IMG/VR virus record: IMGVR_UViG_3300027728_000121
Coordinates: 1 to 20,336 of that record
Strand: one strand, 5' to 3'
Length of the DNA stretch: 20,336 nt
Origin: a virus
This document shows, one piece after another, positions 14,005 to 20,336 of the stretch. The notes beneath the pieces are model-generated. The model made no database searches. It was not told the DNA's origin and saw nothing but the letters and a program-made list of their open reading frames with translations. How positions within the stretch are numbered: the first letter of the stretch is position 1; every line of letters starts with the position of its first letter. Made by a program: the position numbers and the translations under genes.

Positions 14005-16359
14005 ATGAGTGTATTATCTTATAACCAAATTATAGAACTTTTTGAAGTAATATCAGAGGCTCACTACCAAATAAAAAGATTTGGGGCCGGTGAATTATCA
14101 GAAGCGGATTTGAATAAATATATTAGTGAAAATTCAACATACCCCGTTTTTTGGGCAACCCCCGTTTCAGTTCAATCAAATCAAAATACGATAAATTATA
14201 ATTTCAATTTATTATTTTTTGATATTGTAAAAAAGGATAAAAATAACGAACAAGAAGTTTTATCTGATACATTACAAATCGCATTAGATGTATTTAGAAT
14301 ATTAAAGTTAGAAGACGACCAATTTTTCGTTGATGGGGAACCAACAATAAGTCCATTTGCGGGTAGATATTCGGAGTGGGTTGCGGGTTGGTCTATGGAG
14401 ATTAGTATTCAAGTTAATTTTCAAGAGAACTTATGTGATATCCCCTATGAAGGATTAAACTTAACTCAAATACTTCAAAACTTTACTGGTGGTAATATTG
14501 GTGGATTTGGTTGTGATGATTTGGGAACTTGTATTGATTTTATCAATTTAGAAAATAATGTTTCCGTTGCTCTTGGTGGAACAATCACTGGTGGGACATA
14601 TTCAAGTGCTACAACTACATTAAATTTATTTAATACAACTGGTGGAACTATTCAAATTACTGGATTTACCAATGGTGGAGGTGGAACAAGTTTTAATTGT
14701 AACGACCTTTTAAATTGTACAGTAATTACTACATTAACCGGTGATGTTCAAACCCTACAAACACAAATAGTAAGTGCTGTAAGTGGGGGTAGTTACTCTG
14801 CGGGAACTTTAACATTGAATACAATTGGTAATACCCCAATTAATATAACTGGGTTTTCAAATGTTGATACCTTAGTTACCGCATTTACTTATAACAATAG
14901 TAATGTTTTAACTATTGAACAAAATAATTCTCAACCCCCATTAAGTATATTAATTAATCAAGTAACTGGTTGGACATCAACTGGCGATGTTAATATTAGT
15001 GGTAATACAAATGTTAATGGATATGTTCAATTCTCTACCGCATCAACTGCGACTTCAAGTGTTGCGAAATTAACTTGGAATGATGTTGATGGAACCTTAG
15101 ATTTAGGTTTAAAAGGTGGTAATGTAACTTTACAGATAGGTCAAGAAGAAGTTATTAGAGTGGTTAATAAAACCGGTTCAAATTTATTAGAAAGTAATTA
15201 TCAAGTAGTAAGAATTAGGGCATCATCAGAAGGTGGGGCCCAAGGCCAAAGATTAGCAGTATTGTTGGCACAATCCAATAATAAACTTAATCATTCGGGT
15301 ATATTAGGTATAGTTACAGAAAATATTGATAATAACCAAGAAGGTTTTATTACTAGTTTTGGAAATGTTAGAAATATTAACACAACGGGTTCATTACAAG
15401 GTGAAACTTGGATTGATGGTGATAACCTATGGTTATCTGAAACTGTTGCTGGTAGATTAACAAATATTCAACCTCAGAACCATCCAGTTCAAATAGGTTA
15501 TGTATTATACGCACACCCTAATCAAGGTAAAATATTTGTTAAAGTTGATGAAGGTATTGATGAATTAAGTGAATTACACGACGTTAATGTCACTGGCGCA
15601 ACTGACGGTCAAGTATTAACTTATTCGGCAAGTACTGGATTGTGGGTTCCAAGGACTCCAACATCGGGGGATGTTTCAAATAAATACGATAAAAGTGGGG
15701 GAACAATAAGTGGTGATGTTTTTATCCAAAGCGGATTAACTGCTAATACAATATCAGCAACAACTTATCAGAATTTACCAACCGACGTTTTTGTAACGGG
15801 CGGAACATTTAATGGAAGTCAAATCACTATGACTAATAATAGTGGGACATCATTTAATATCACCGGCTTTACTAGTACCACCGGAGGAATTGATACTTGG
15901 AGTGATGGTAGTGATGGAACCTTAGTTAGTGGTACAACAGCTAATTCAGTCACTTACACTCAATTGATTAGTGGAGGAACTTTTGGGAATGGTGACCTTG
16001 TGCGTATTAATTATAGAAGTAGGACTACGATAAATTCATCTACGACTATGAGGATTTATGTTAATAGCACGCCAGATTTATCGGGTTCGCCTATTTTGGT
16101 TGGGCAATATAATAACGCTGGCGCAACATCATTCTTGGTTAATCATATGTTAAGAACCTTGGTTGTAAAAAACGCATCAAATAATACAGAAGTTTATATA
16201 ACTGCGGGTATTACTGCGACAGATTTAGTGTTATATAACTCAGTTTCAAATTTAAATATAAATTGGGTTAACGACCAATATATTGTTTTCGCATTACAAA
16301 ATACAGCGTCATTAACTCAAAATGCGAGAGGTTCATATTACTTAATAGAAAAAATATAA
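14005..16359 (+). CDS. Tail-completion domain fused to tail fibre
   Basis: A 784-residue protein with two unlike parts. Residues 1-147 resemble small tail-completion/terminator proteins of Bacteroidota phages: a helical start, YNFNLLFFDIVKKD, SDTLQIALDVFRIL and WSMEISIQVNFQENLCDIP. From residue 150 on it is Gly/Thr/Ser/Asn-rich fibre. A 28-residue module (GGTY...TL....GG..ITGF) appears at 194-221, 257-284 and 595-622. Between them (about 350-525) lies a known appendage domain with KLTWNDVDGTLDLGL, VTLQIGQEEVIRVVNKTG, INTTGSLQGETWIDGDNLWL and KIFVKVDEG. A DGQVLTYSASTGLWVP spacer and a KSGGTISGDV repeat lead to a C-terminal domain of about 155 residues, the likely receptor-binding tip. Host attachment is the inferred role. 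Confidence 0.75.
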   Translation: MSVLSYNQIIELFEVISEAHYQIKRFGAGELSEADLNKYISENSTYPVFWATPVSVQSNQNTINYNFNLLFFDIVKKDKNNEQEVLSDTLQIALDVFRILKLEDDQFFVDGEPTISPFAGRYSEWVAGWSMEISIQVNFQENLCDIPYEGLNLTQILQNFTGGNIGGFGCDDLGTCIDFINLENNVSVALGGTITGGTYSSATTTLNLFNTTGGTIQITGFTNGGGGTSFNCNDLLNCTVITTLTGDVQTLQTQIVSAVSGGSYSAGTLTLNTIGNTPINITGFSNVDTLVTAFTYNNSNVLTIEQNNSQPPLSILINQVTGWTSTGDVNISGNTNVNGYVQFSTASTATSSVAKLTWNDVDGTLDLGLKGGNVTLQIGQEEVIRVVNKTGSNLLESNYQVVRIRASSEGGAQGQRLAVLLAQSNNKLNHSGILGIVTENIDNNQEGFITSFGNVRNINTTGSLQGETWIDGDNLWLSETVAGRLTNIQPQNHPVQIGYVLYAHPNQGKIFVKVDEGIDELSELHDVNVTGATDGQVLTYSASTGLWVPRTPTSGDVSNKYDKSGGTISGDVFIQSGLTANTISATTYQNLPTDVFVTGGTFNGSQITMTNNSGTSFNITGFTSTTGGIDTWSDGSDGTLVSGTTANSVTYTQLISGGTFGNGDLVRINYRSRTTINSSTTMRIYVNSTPDLSGSPILVGQYNNAGATSFLVNHMLRTLVVKNASNNTEVYITAGITATDLVLYNSVSNLNINWVNDQYIVFALQNTASLTQNARGSYYLIEKI

Positions 16360-16364
16360 AAATT

Positions 16365-16793
16365 ATGGAAATAACAATACAAAATAATATTATAACTTAC
16401 GAAAGTAATTCTGGCGTGGTTTTTTTATATCAAAAAATTGATGACGAATTTATGCATATCGGATTTGGTCAAGGTATGATAATAGGATTACATTGTAATC
16501 AAAATTCATTCAACGGTTTAACTTTTAATAATTCAGATGAGTTAATTGATTATTTAGATGATATTATAAAAAAGTATATTGATTCATCTGATGGTATGAT
16601 AACATTAAATGGTCAATATGTAACCCCAACTAATACAATTATACCTTACGCTTTCAAAGAAGTTGATAGGGTCCTTATTGAGTTGGATTATATGGTGTAT
16701 GATTGTTATTTGACTAATACATATCTCAACGGAGAGTTTCCACAGTCGTTGGATGACTTATATAACGAATACATTTACTTAATAGAACAATGA
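16365..16793 (+). CDS. Unknown protein between fibre and neck genes
   Basis: A 142-residue acidic protein that I do not recognise. It opens with beta strands (MEITIQNNIITYES, VVFLYQKID), continues with FMHIGFGQGMIIGLHCNQNSF, a helix LTFNNSDELIDYLDDIIKKY, and ends with a DDLYNEYIYLIEQ helix. There is no signal peptide, membrane helix or catalytic motif. It starts five bases after the fibre stop and its TGA overlaps the ATG of the next gene (ATGA, 16790-16793), so it is translated as part of the tail operon. Genes directly behind fibre genes often encode fibre-assembly chaperones or tip proteins; that is only a positional guess. Confidence 0.55.
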   Translation: MEITIQNNIITYESNSGVVFLYQKIDDEFMHIGFGQGMIIGLHCNQNSFNGLTFNNSDELIDYLDDIIKKYIDSSDGMITLNGQYVTPTNTIIPYAFKEVDRVLIELDYMVYDCYLTNTYLNGEFPQSLDDLYNEYIYLIEQ

Positions 16794-17224
16794 GTTTAGA
16801 AGTTGCCATATTAAAAAGATTAGACAAATTCGGCGACGAAATAGTTGGGGATATTAAAGAGATATTAAGGGCTAATAACGCAATCGCTTCTGGCAACCTT
16901 GAAAAATCAATTGATTATAAAGTTATTCAAAAAGAAGGGGAATATAGATTAATTATAACCTATCTTGATTATGGTGAATTTGTTTTGAGGGGTAGGAGAG
17001 CGGGAGCAAAACCCCCACCATATTCTGCGATAATTAAATGGACAAGATTTAAGGGTTTGCCAAAAGAAGCCGCATATCCAATCGCAAAATCAATAGGTGA
17101 AAAAGGTATTAAACCCCTAAACTTTTTATTTCCATTTTTTTCAAAACAAAATCAAATTGAACGATTTTTAGAACAAGATGTTGCGATTGATATTGAAAAA
17201 GAAATAACACTATTTAATAAATAA
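16790..17224 (+). CDS. HK97 gp10-like neck / head-tail joining protein
   Basis: A 144-residue protein. N-terminal helices (LEVAILKRLDKFGDEIVGDI) are followed by the segment ASGNLEKSIDYKVI, a strand with LIITYLDYGEFVLRGRRAG, then KPPPYSAIIKWTRFKGLP, AAYPIAKSIGEKGIKPLNFL and a C-terminal helix. The 'ASGxLxxSI ... YxxFVxxGRRxGxxPP ... I..W...KG.....A..IAxxIxxxGIxP' sequence is the pattern of gp10-like neck proteins, which form a ring between the connector and tail. Length is normal. It is coupled by ATGA to the preceding gene. Confidence 0.75.
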   Translation: MSLEVAILKRLDKFGDEIVGDIKEILRANNAIASGNLEKSIDYKVIQKEGEYRLIITYLDYGEFVLRGRRAGAKPPPYSAIIKWTRFKGLPKEAAYPIAKSIGEKGIKPLNFLFPFFSKQNQIERFLEQDVAIDIEKEITLFNK

Positions 17225-17230
17225 TATTTA
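17223..17230 (+). promoter_or_regulatory. Promoter-like element before last tail gene
   Basis: AATATTTA begins within the upstream stop codon and ends 14 bases before the ATG at 17245. No well-placed TTTG is seen. Confidence 0.3.
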
Positions 17231-17244
17231 TAATATAAAAAACT

Positions 17245-18831
17245 ATGGGACTTAATAATGACGATATATCAATAAAATATACCCCTATATATAATGATTT
17301 TTGGGCATCGGTTGGAACAACATTTATAACCCCGCTACCACCGAATTATAGATTTGTGGCGGATGTTTATGTTAATGATTCATTTGTAACAAGAATGAAG
17401 GTATTCCCTAATAAACTTGATTTTGGTGTGTTTAGATTAAATAGGGTTTTGGAGGATTATGTTAGTTATAATTTCGCACCCAAAGCCGATATTGGCGAAC
17501 CTTTTTATGGAAATTGTGATTCAATTAAAAATGTCTATTGTGTATTTTTTGAAGAATATGGTTCATTAAGTACTGGTACGACTATTTTTACGGCAACATC
17601 AATAACTGGTGATACAAGTATTTTTTATAATGGTGCGATTTCTTATTTAGGTGATTACAAACAAAATTACGATAAGGATGTATTACAACCAAATGGTTTC
17701 GGTGGAAATAGGGGGCCAAAAACATTTATTGAATCTGCCACAACATTTAGGAATAATTTAGCAACTACCGCTTTTGCTCCATTTGGTGGGCAATTTTTAA
17801 CTAACGCCCCCCGAGTATTGACTATGGATTATTCGGATATGTATTTTGTAGATATATTTAATGTTATACCTAGTGGTATAACCTATTTATTGGTTGAAAC
17901 ATTTGATAATACAAATACACTATTATCAAGTGCGACTTATAATAATTTTAGTTTCATAGACCCGAATTTAAGTGGAATTACTATGTGTAATGATAAAATA
18001 TCCGTTGGTATTGGACCACATAATATTAATACCGTTCAGAGTTCTTTTTCAACATTTCCCATTATTAATCAAGATGTTGCTTACTATACTTGCGCAACTT
18101 ATTTTTCAGATGGTGTGAACCCCGATATTAGAACAAGTGAAATATATAGGGTCAATATGACAAATAAAAAATATTATGATAAATTTAGATTTGCTTGGTT
18201 GAATAATTATGGTAGTTGGGATAGATACTCATTTGAAGGAAGACATCAACAAACAAAAACTGCGGTTAATACAACTGAATATAAGCGTTTATTAGGAGAT
18301 ACAACAACAACTACAATATTATCATATCCAGACCCAAAAGGTAGGGACATTATTTATCAGAATGTTCAAAATAGTTATACAGTAAATAGTCAGTTTATAA
18401 CTGAGGATGAGGCTTACTGGTTGAATGAACTTTATAATTCAACACTAGTATATTTAGAAATAACACCAAAGGTAAATAGATTTATAGCAACTGAGGATGT
18501 CGGTGGATTATTAAAATTAATTTTTGCTGAACCACACTATATGGAGGATGGTGATTTTGTAGTTATATTAGATTGTCTAAATTCAAGTAATAATCAATAC
18601 GCAAGTATTACAGTTGAAGACCCATTTACTTGTTTGGTTGCCGCTACTTATTTCAATTCAACAAATGGATATTGCCATTGGATTGGTAAAATTCATACTG
18701 AAATACCTATCATAATTGACTCAAAAAATTATTTGATTAAACAAGCGATTAGTCCTAGAAATATTTCAGTTGAATTATCATTTACAACATCAATAGACGA
18801 CCCAAAACAAAGAGGTGGTAAAGCATTTTAA
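17245..18831 (+). CDS. Tail structural protein of Bacteroidota-phage type
   Basis: A 528-residue beta-rich protein. The N-terminus (IKYTPIYNDFWASVGT, then FVADVYVNDSFVTRMKVFPN, GVFRLNRVLEDYVSYNF) and the later EEYGSLSTGTT, ISYLGDYKQNYDKDVL and LTNAPRVLTMDYSDMYFV segments form a pattern I recall from large tail-module proteins of Bacteroidota phages and prophages. The middle (about 270-360) contains YYTCATYFSDGVN and NKKYYDKFRFAWLNNYGSWDRYSF, and the C-terminus has RNISVELSFTTSIDDPKQRG. There are no enzyme motifs. A tail-tip or baseplate role is inferred. It is the last plus-strand gene and runs into a terminator shared with the opposing operon. Confidence 0.65.
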   Translation: MGLNNDDISIKYTPIYNDFWASVGTTFITPLPPNYRFVADVYVNDSFVTRMKVFPNKLDFGVFRLNRVLEDYVSYNFAPKADIGEPFYGNCDSIKNVYCVFFEEYGSLSTGTTIFTATSITGDTSIFYNGAISYLGDYKQNYDKDVLQPNGFGGNRGPKTFIESATTFRNNLATTAFAPFGGQFLTNAPRVLTMDYSDMYFVDIFNVIPSGITYLLVETFDNTNTLLSSATYNNFSFIDPNLSGITMCNDKISVGIGPHNINTVQSSFSTFPIINQDVAYYTCATYFSDGVNPDIRTSEIYRVNMTNKKYYDKFRFAWLNNYGSWDRYSFEGRHQQTKTAVNTTEYKRLLGDTTTTTILSYPDPKGRDIIYQNVQNSYTVNSQFITEDEAYWLNELYNSTLVYLEITPKVNRFIATEDVGGLLKLIFAEPHYMEDGDFVVILDCLNSSNNQYASITVEDPFTCLVAATYFNSTNGYCHWIGKIHTEIPIIIDSKNYLIKQAISPRNISVELSFTTSIDDPKQRGGKAF

Positions 18832-18832
18832 T

Positions 18833-18856
18833 AAAAAACCCCACTTGTGTGTGGGG
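18833..18856. terminator. Bidirectional terminator between convergent operons
   Basis: CCCCAC (18839-18844), loop TTGTGT, GTGGGG (18851-18856). On the minus strand it is followed by six T, so it fits termination of the lipoprotein operon. On the plus strand the T tract is weaker (CTCTTT). Confidence 0.8.
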
Positions 18857-18884
18857 CTCTTTAATTTATATATATTGGGGGTGA

Positions 18885-19310
18885 TTAAATCAAAGTTTTT
18901 GAAATTGTGATTGGGGTTGTTTGTATATTATGATATAAAGTGTCGTTATCAATAATAATCAATATTTCGTAATTTGAACTATCTTGAAGAACCCAACCAG
19001 AAGGTTGAGGTAATGAAATGTCAATATTATTATAAGTTTCTTGAAGTGTTTTTTGTTTTAAGAAAATATTATCACCAATTTTACCATTAAGTGTTATAGT
19101 TTCCCAATAAGGAACTTCCGGACTATTAGAAAATGATTGGTCTTGAATTGTAGGATAATTTATATTTTTATAATTCAAGTATATTTCAGTATGTGTGGTA
19201 GAATAAATATATATTTTTCTTGGTGATTTAATAATATCATCATCTTTTTCACAAGATGTCAAAAAAAATATTGAAGATAGTATAATAAGAATGTAGATTA
19301 GTTTTTTCAT
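18885..19310 (-). CDS. Phage-encoded lipoprotein with surface-export signal
   Basis: A 141-residue secreted lipoprotein. The N-terminus has MKK, a hydrophobic stretch (LIYILIILSSIFF) and the lipobox LTSC, with Cys20 as the lipidated residue after signal peptidase II cleavage. Residues +2 to +6 are EKDDD, close to the QKDDE / K-(D/E)2 lipoprotein export signal that sends Flavobacteriia lipoproteins to the outer face of the outer membrane. The mature part is beta-rich (IYIYSTTHTEIYLNYKNI, YWETITLNGKIGDN, YEILIIIDNDTLYHNI). It is the last gene of a minus-strand operon. Known phage lipoproteins often block receptors against superinfection; that role is inferred here. No homologue is named. Confidence 0.75.
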   Translation of the reverse strand: MKKLIYILIILSSIFFLTSCEKDDDIIKSPRKIYIYSTTHTEIYLNYKNINYPTIQDQSFSNSPEVPYWETITLNGKIGDNIFLKQKTLQETYNNIDISLPQPSGWVLQDSSNYEILIIIDNDTLYHNIQTTPITISKTLI

Positions 19311-19364
19311 AGGATAAAGTTAGTCAAAATATTTGATACCATCAACAATATCATTTTTTGGTTT

Positions 19365-19595
19365 TCAATTTTCATCATCGGGTTTACAATTAACCCCATA
19401 CATTTTTTGATTATATTGTTTTGTATATTCATCATATGGTATAAATGATTTTGTGAATATATCATAAACAAGTCGTTTGTTATTAACATCAGTTGAACTA
19501 ATATCTTCAATATTATCAAAATCCTTGATTATAAGGGGTTTTTCTTTATCATCTATAATATCCCCTACCCATTTGTTTTTTAGTTCGTTATCCAT
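19365..19595 (-). CDS. Small unknown protein, reading frame continues past an in-frame TGA
   Basis: A 76-residue acidic protein, middle gene of the minus-strand operon. Its ATG overlaps the stop of the winged-helix gene (ATGGATAA, eight bases). I do not recognise it; visible are WVGDIIDDKEKPLIIKDFD, RLVYDIFTKSFIPYDEYTK and the end CKPDDEN. The frame resumes after TGA with KPKNDIVDGIKYFD and a TAA at 19322-19320, nine bases before the lipoprotein ATG. Stopping at the TGA leaves a 54-base gap. The 90-residue version fits the compact operon better, so the TGA may be a recent nonsense change, a sequencing error, or a readthrough site. Function unknown. Confidence 0.55.
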   Translation of the reverse strand: MDNELKNKWVGDIIDDKEKPLIIKDFDNIEDISSTDVNNKRLVYDIFTKSFIPYDEYTKQYNQKMYGVNCKPDDEN

Positions 19596-19914
19596 TGTTT
19601 AAATAGTTTTCTAATACATCATAATTTATTGTTATATTTCTACGCTTCACGAAGCCAGATTTTGTTTCTCTTGAATGGTCGTAAAAACCATATTGACATC
19701 TTGATATAATACCTTTATCACACAAATCCTTTATATAGTATTGTGGTTGTCTTTTGGTTTTATATCCAAATATTTGGGATATTTCTTTATCAGTTAGGGT
19801 AAAGTTTCCCCTATGTTTAGTATATTCTTCAATTAAAGCAAGTAATCTTATTTGAGTTGTTGATAACTTTTTAATTTGGAAATAAATAACTGGGGTTTTA
19901 AAAGTAGTTTCCAT
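19588..19914 (-). CDS. Winged-helix DNA-binding protein
   Basis: A 108-residue protein and first gene of the minus-strand operon. LSTTQIRLLALIEEYTKHRGNF is helix 1, LTDKEISQIFG helix 2, TKRQPQYYIKDLCDKGII the recognition helix, and ISRCQYGFY plus RRNITINYDVLENYL the wing and following helix. This is the layout of winged-helix domains in phage and plasmid regulators and Rep-like proteins ('...T.EIA..L....K.V...I..L...GII'). It may autoregulate its operon; a direct repeat of ACTTAGT lies in the promoter region upstream. An alternative is a replication or partition accessory. The basic KSGFVKRR stretch suits DNA binding. Confidence 0.65.
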   Translation of the reverse strand: METTFKTPVIYFQIKKLSTTQIRLLALIEEYTKHRGNFTLTDKEISQIFGYKTKRQPQYYIKDLCDKGIISRCQYGFYDHSRETKSGFVKRRNITINYDVLENYLNNG

Positions 19915-19930
19915 ATTTTTTCTTTACATA

Positions 19931-19953
19931 TAAATATATACTTATATAATCAA
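19931..19953 (-). promoter_or_regulatory. Promoter-like site of the winged-helix/lipoprotein operon
   Basis: On the minus strand TTG (19953-19951) is followed after 12 bases by TATATTTA (19938-19931), which ends 16 bases before the ATG at 19914. Confidence 0.5.
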
Positions 19954-19954
19954 T

Positions 19955-19973
19955 ACTTAGTTGGAAACTTAGT
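19955..19973. repeat. Direct repeat ACTTAGT x2, possible operator
   Basis: ACTTAGT occurs at 19955-19961 and 19967-19973, twelve bases apart, next to the minus-strand TTG box. The spacing is near one helical turn, which suits two protein subunits on one DNA face. The winged-helix protein is the natural candidate ligand. Confidence 0.35.
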
Positions 19974-20026
19974 AGATATGAAAAAAAATATTAAATAATC
20001 AAATTTTTTTTATGAAATATTTATCT

Positions 20027-20049
20027 TTTGTCAAACAACGATATATTTA
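20027..20049 (+). promoter_or_regulatory. Promoter-like site for the structured RNA
   Basis: TTTG at 20027-20030, an 11-base spacer and TATATTTA at 20042-20049. A second AATATTTA lies at 20016-20023. The next plus-strand element is not a gene but the RNA and its terminator. Confidence 0.45.
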
Positions 20050-20054
20050 TTAGT

Positions 20055-20165
20055 ATAACAATAATAATTCCGAGTTATTAAAGTTAAAAAGTATTTATTG
20101 GAAAGATATATTCATACATATTTCCCCTAACTTTTTACTCGGAATATTAAGTTAGGGGTTTTTTT
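20055..20165 (+). ncRNA. Putative structured small RNA with pseudoknot or terminator/antiterminator switch
   Basis: Between a promoter-like site and a strong terminator lies about 110 bases without a convincing reading frame. ATTCCGAGT (20067-20075) is a perfect 9-base complement of ACTCGGAAT (20137-20145), which lies inside the 15-base loop of the terminator hairpin. The order A-B-A'-B' is that of a pseudoknot. Between them GGAA/TTCC with ATAT/ATAT (about 20100-20124) can form a local bulged hairpin, and AAAAAGT (20086-20092) can pair with ACTTTTT (20130-20136) as an alternative. The 5' end is estimated from the box position. I do not recognise it as any known RNA family. Transcription has not been shown. 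Confidence 0.5.
20124..20165 (+). terminator. Terminator whose loop pairs with upstream RNA
   Basis: CCCCTAACTT (20124-20133) pairs perfectly with AAGTTAGGGG (20149-20158), followed by seven T. The loop (20134-20148) holds the 9-base complement of 20067-20075. Confidence 0.8.
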
Positions 20166-20240
20166 ATACCCCAATTTCAAAGTGGGTAAAGATACAAGAA
20201 CCATAAGTATAGGAGGGAGTTTAACCTTTTGGATGATAAC

Positions 20241-20336
20241 CTAATAATCAAAAACAATATTACAATCTTTAATTGTGTAAATGGGTATTCCAAACTTATT
20301 TCCCGACACAGCCTCATCATAATAGTGGTAGTTGAA
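20241..20336 (-). CDS. C-terminus of an unknown minus-strand gene (start outside window)
   Basis: On the minus strand the frame is open from the right edge to a TAG at 20243-20241, giving 31 residues that end with a KFGIPIYTIKDCNIVFDY sequence. The alternation of hydrophobic and charged residues, and a stop after typical C-terminal residues, look like real coding sequence. The opposite strand is also open here but has no start codon and a run of I/V residues. The gene would be convergent with the structured RNA. Too little is visible to name a family. Confidence 0.55.
   Translation of the reverse strand, partial: FNYHYYDEAVSGNKFGIPIYTIKDCNIVFDY

Larger units (their letters stand above)
19915..20240. 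other. Intergenic regulatory region with divergent promoters and a structured RNA
   Basis: About 325 bases without a supported protein gene. From left to right it contains a minus-strand promoter-like site, the ACTTAGT direct repeat, an A- and T-tract-rich stretch (19979-20020) that is probably bent, a plus-strand promoter-like site, the structured RNA and its terminator, and about 75 bases with no recognised element. Confidence 0.7.

Noticed and set aside
19307-19519. Minus-strand open frame of 70 codons overlapping the unknown operon gene
   Set aside because: It is the shifted frame of 19365-19595, rich in Met/Ile/Leu, and would overlap the lipoprotein start.
20211-20240. AGGAGGGAG followed by ATG at 20233 as a strong ribosome site
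   Set aside because: The ATG gives only three codons before a stop, the other genes here do not use such sites, and the better coding evidence is on the minus strand.
1-20336. CRISPR arrays, tRNA genes, insertion sequences, integrase attachment sites, diversity-generating elements
   Set aside because: No regular repeat-spacer series, cloverleaf, transposase, integrase, reverse transcriptase or template repeat could be seen.

Overview
The window is an internal piece of a tailed-phage (or prophage) genome, very AT-rich, most likely infecting a Bacteroidota host of the Flavobacteriia type. Three things point there: the major capsid, tail-tube-like, head-connector and tail proteins resemble families common in Bacteroidota phages; gene starts are preceded by A-rich leaders without Shine-Dalgarno sequences; and a phage lipoprotein carries the acidic surface-export signal known from Flavobacteriia. 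All family calls are by eye; no database search was possible.

Layout. 1-2560: end of a Mu F-like minor head protein, a conserved head-associated protein, a scaffold-like protein and the major capsid protein, closed by a strong terminator. 2591-3194: tail-tube-like protein and terminator. 3192-4199: a cargo island between structural genes with its own promoter-like sites and terminator, holding an internally deleted DNA methyltransferase, a 54-residue ribbon-helix-helix protein and a degenerate GIY-YIG protein. 4203-6253: a small conserved protein, the portal, an apparently intact GIY-YIG/NUMOD homing endonuclease and two terminators. 6303-6860: head connector-like protein. 6850-7350 (minus strand): PD-(D/E)XK nuclease-like gene, divergent from a sigma-factor-like gene at 7422. 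7987-10516: small membrane and cysteine-containing proteins, an unknown protein, then small and large terminase. 10543-18831: tail module: a 1139-residue virion protein, a tail-completion/fibre fusion, an unknown protein, an HK97 gp10-like neck protein and a 528-residue tail protein, ended by a bidirectional terminator. 18885-19914 (minus strand): a three-gene accessory operon (winged-helix protein, unknown protein with an in-frame TGA, surface lipoprotein). 19915-20240: a non-coding region that appears to encode a structured plus-strand RNA. 20241-20336: C-terminus of another minus-strand gene.

How it fits together. Portal, connector, scaffold, capsid protein and the two terminase subunits make and fill the head; the gp10-like, tail-completion, tail-tube-like, fibre and other tail proteins build the tail. 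Nearly every transcription unit is preceded by an nATATTTA element about 15-20 bases before its start codon, and the phage encodes a sigma-like protein that could read it. The most novel part is the right end: a winged-helix/unknown/lipoprotein operon transcribed away from a small RNA whose terminator loop is complementary over 9 bases to the RNA's own 5' end.
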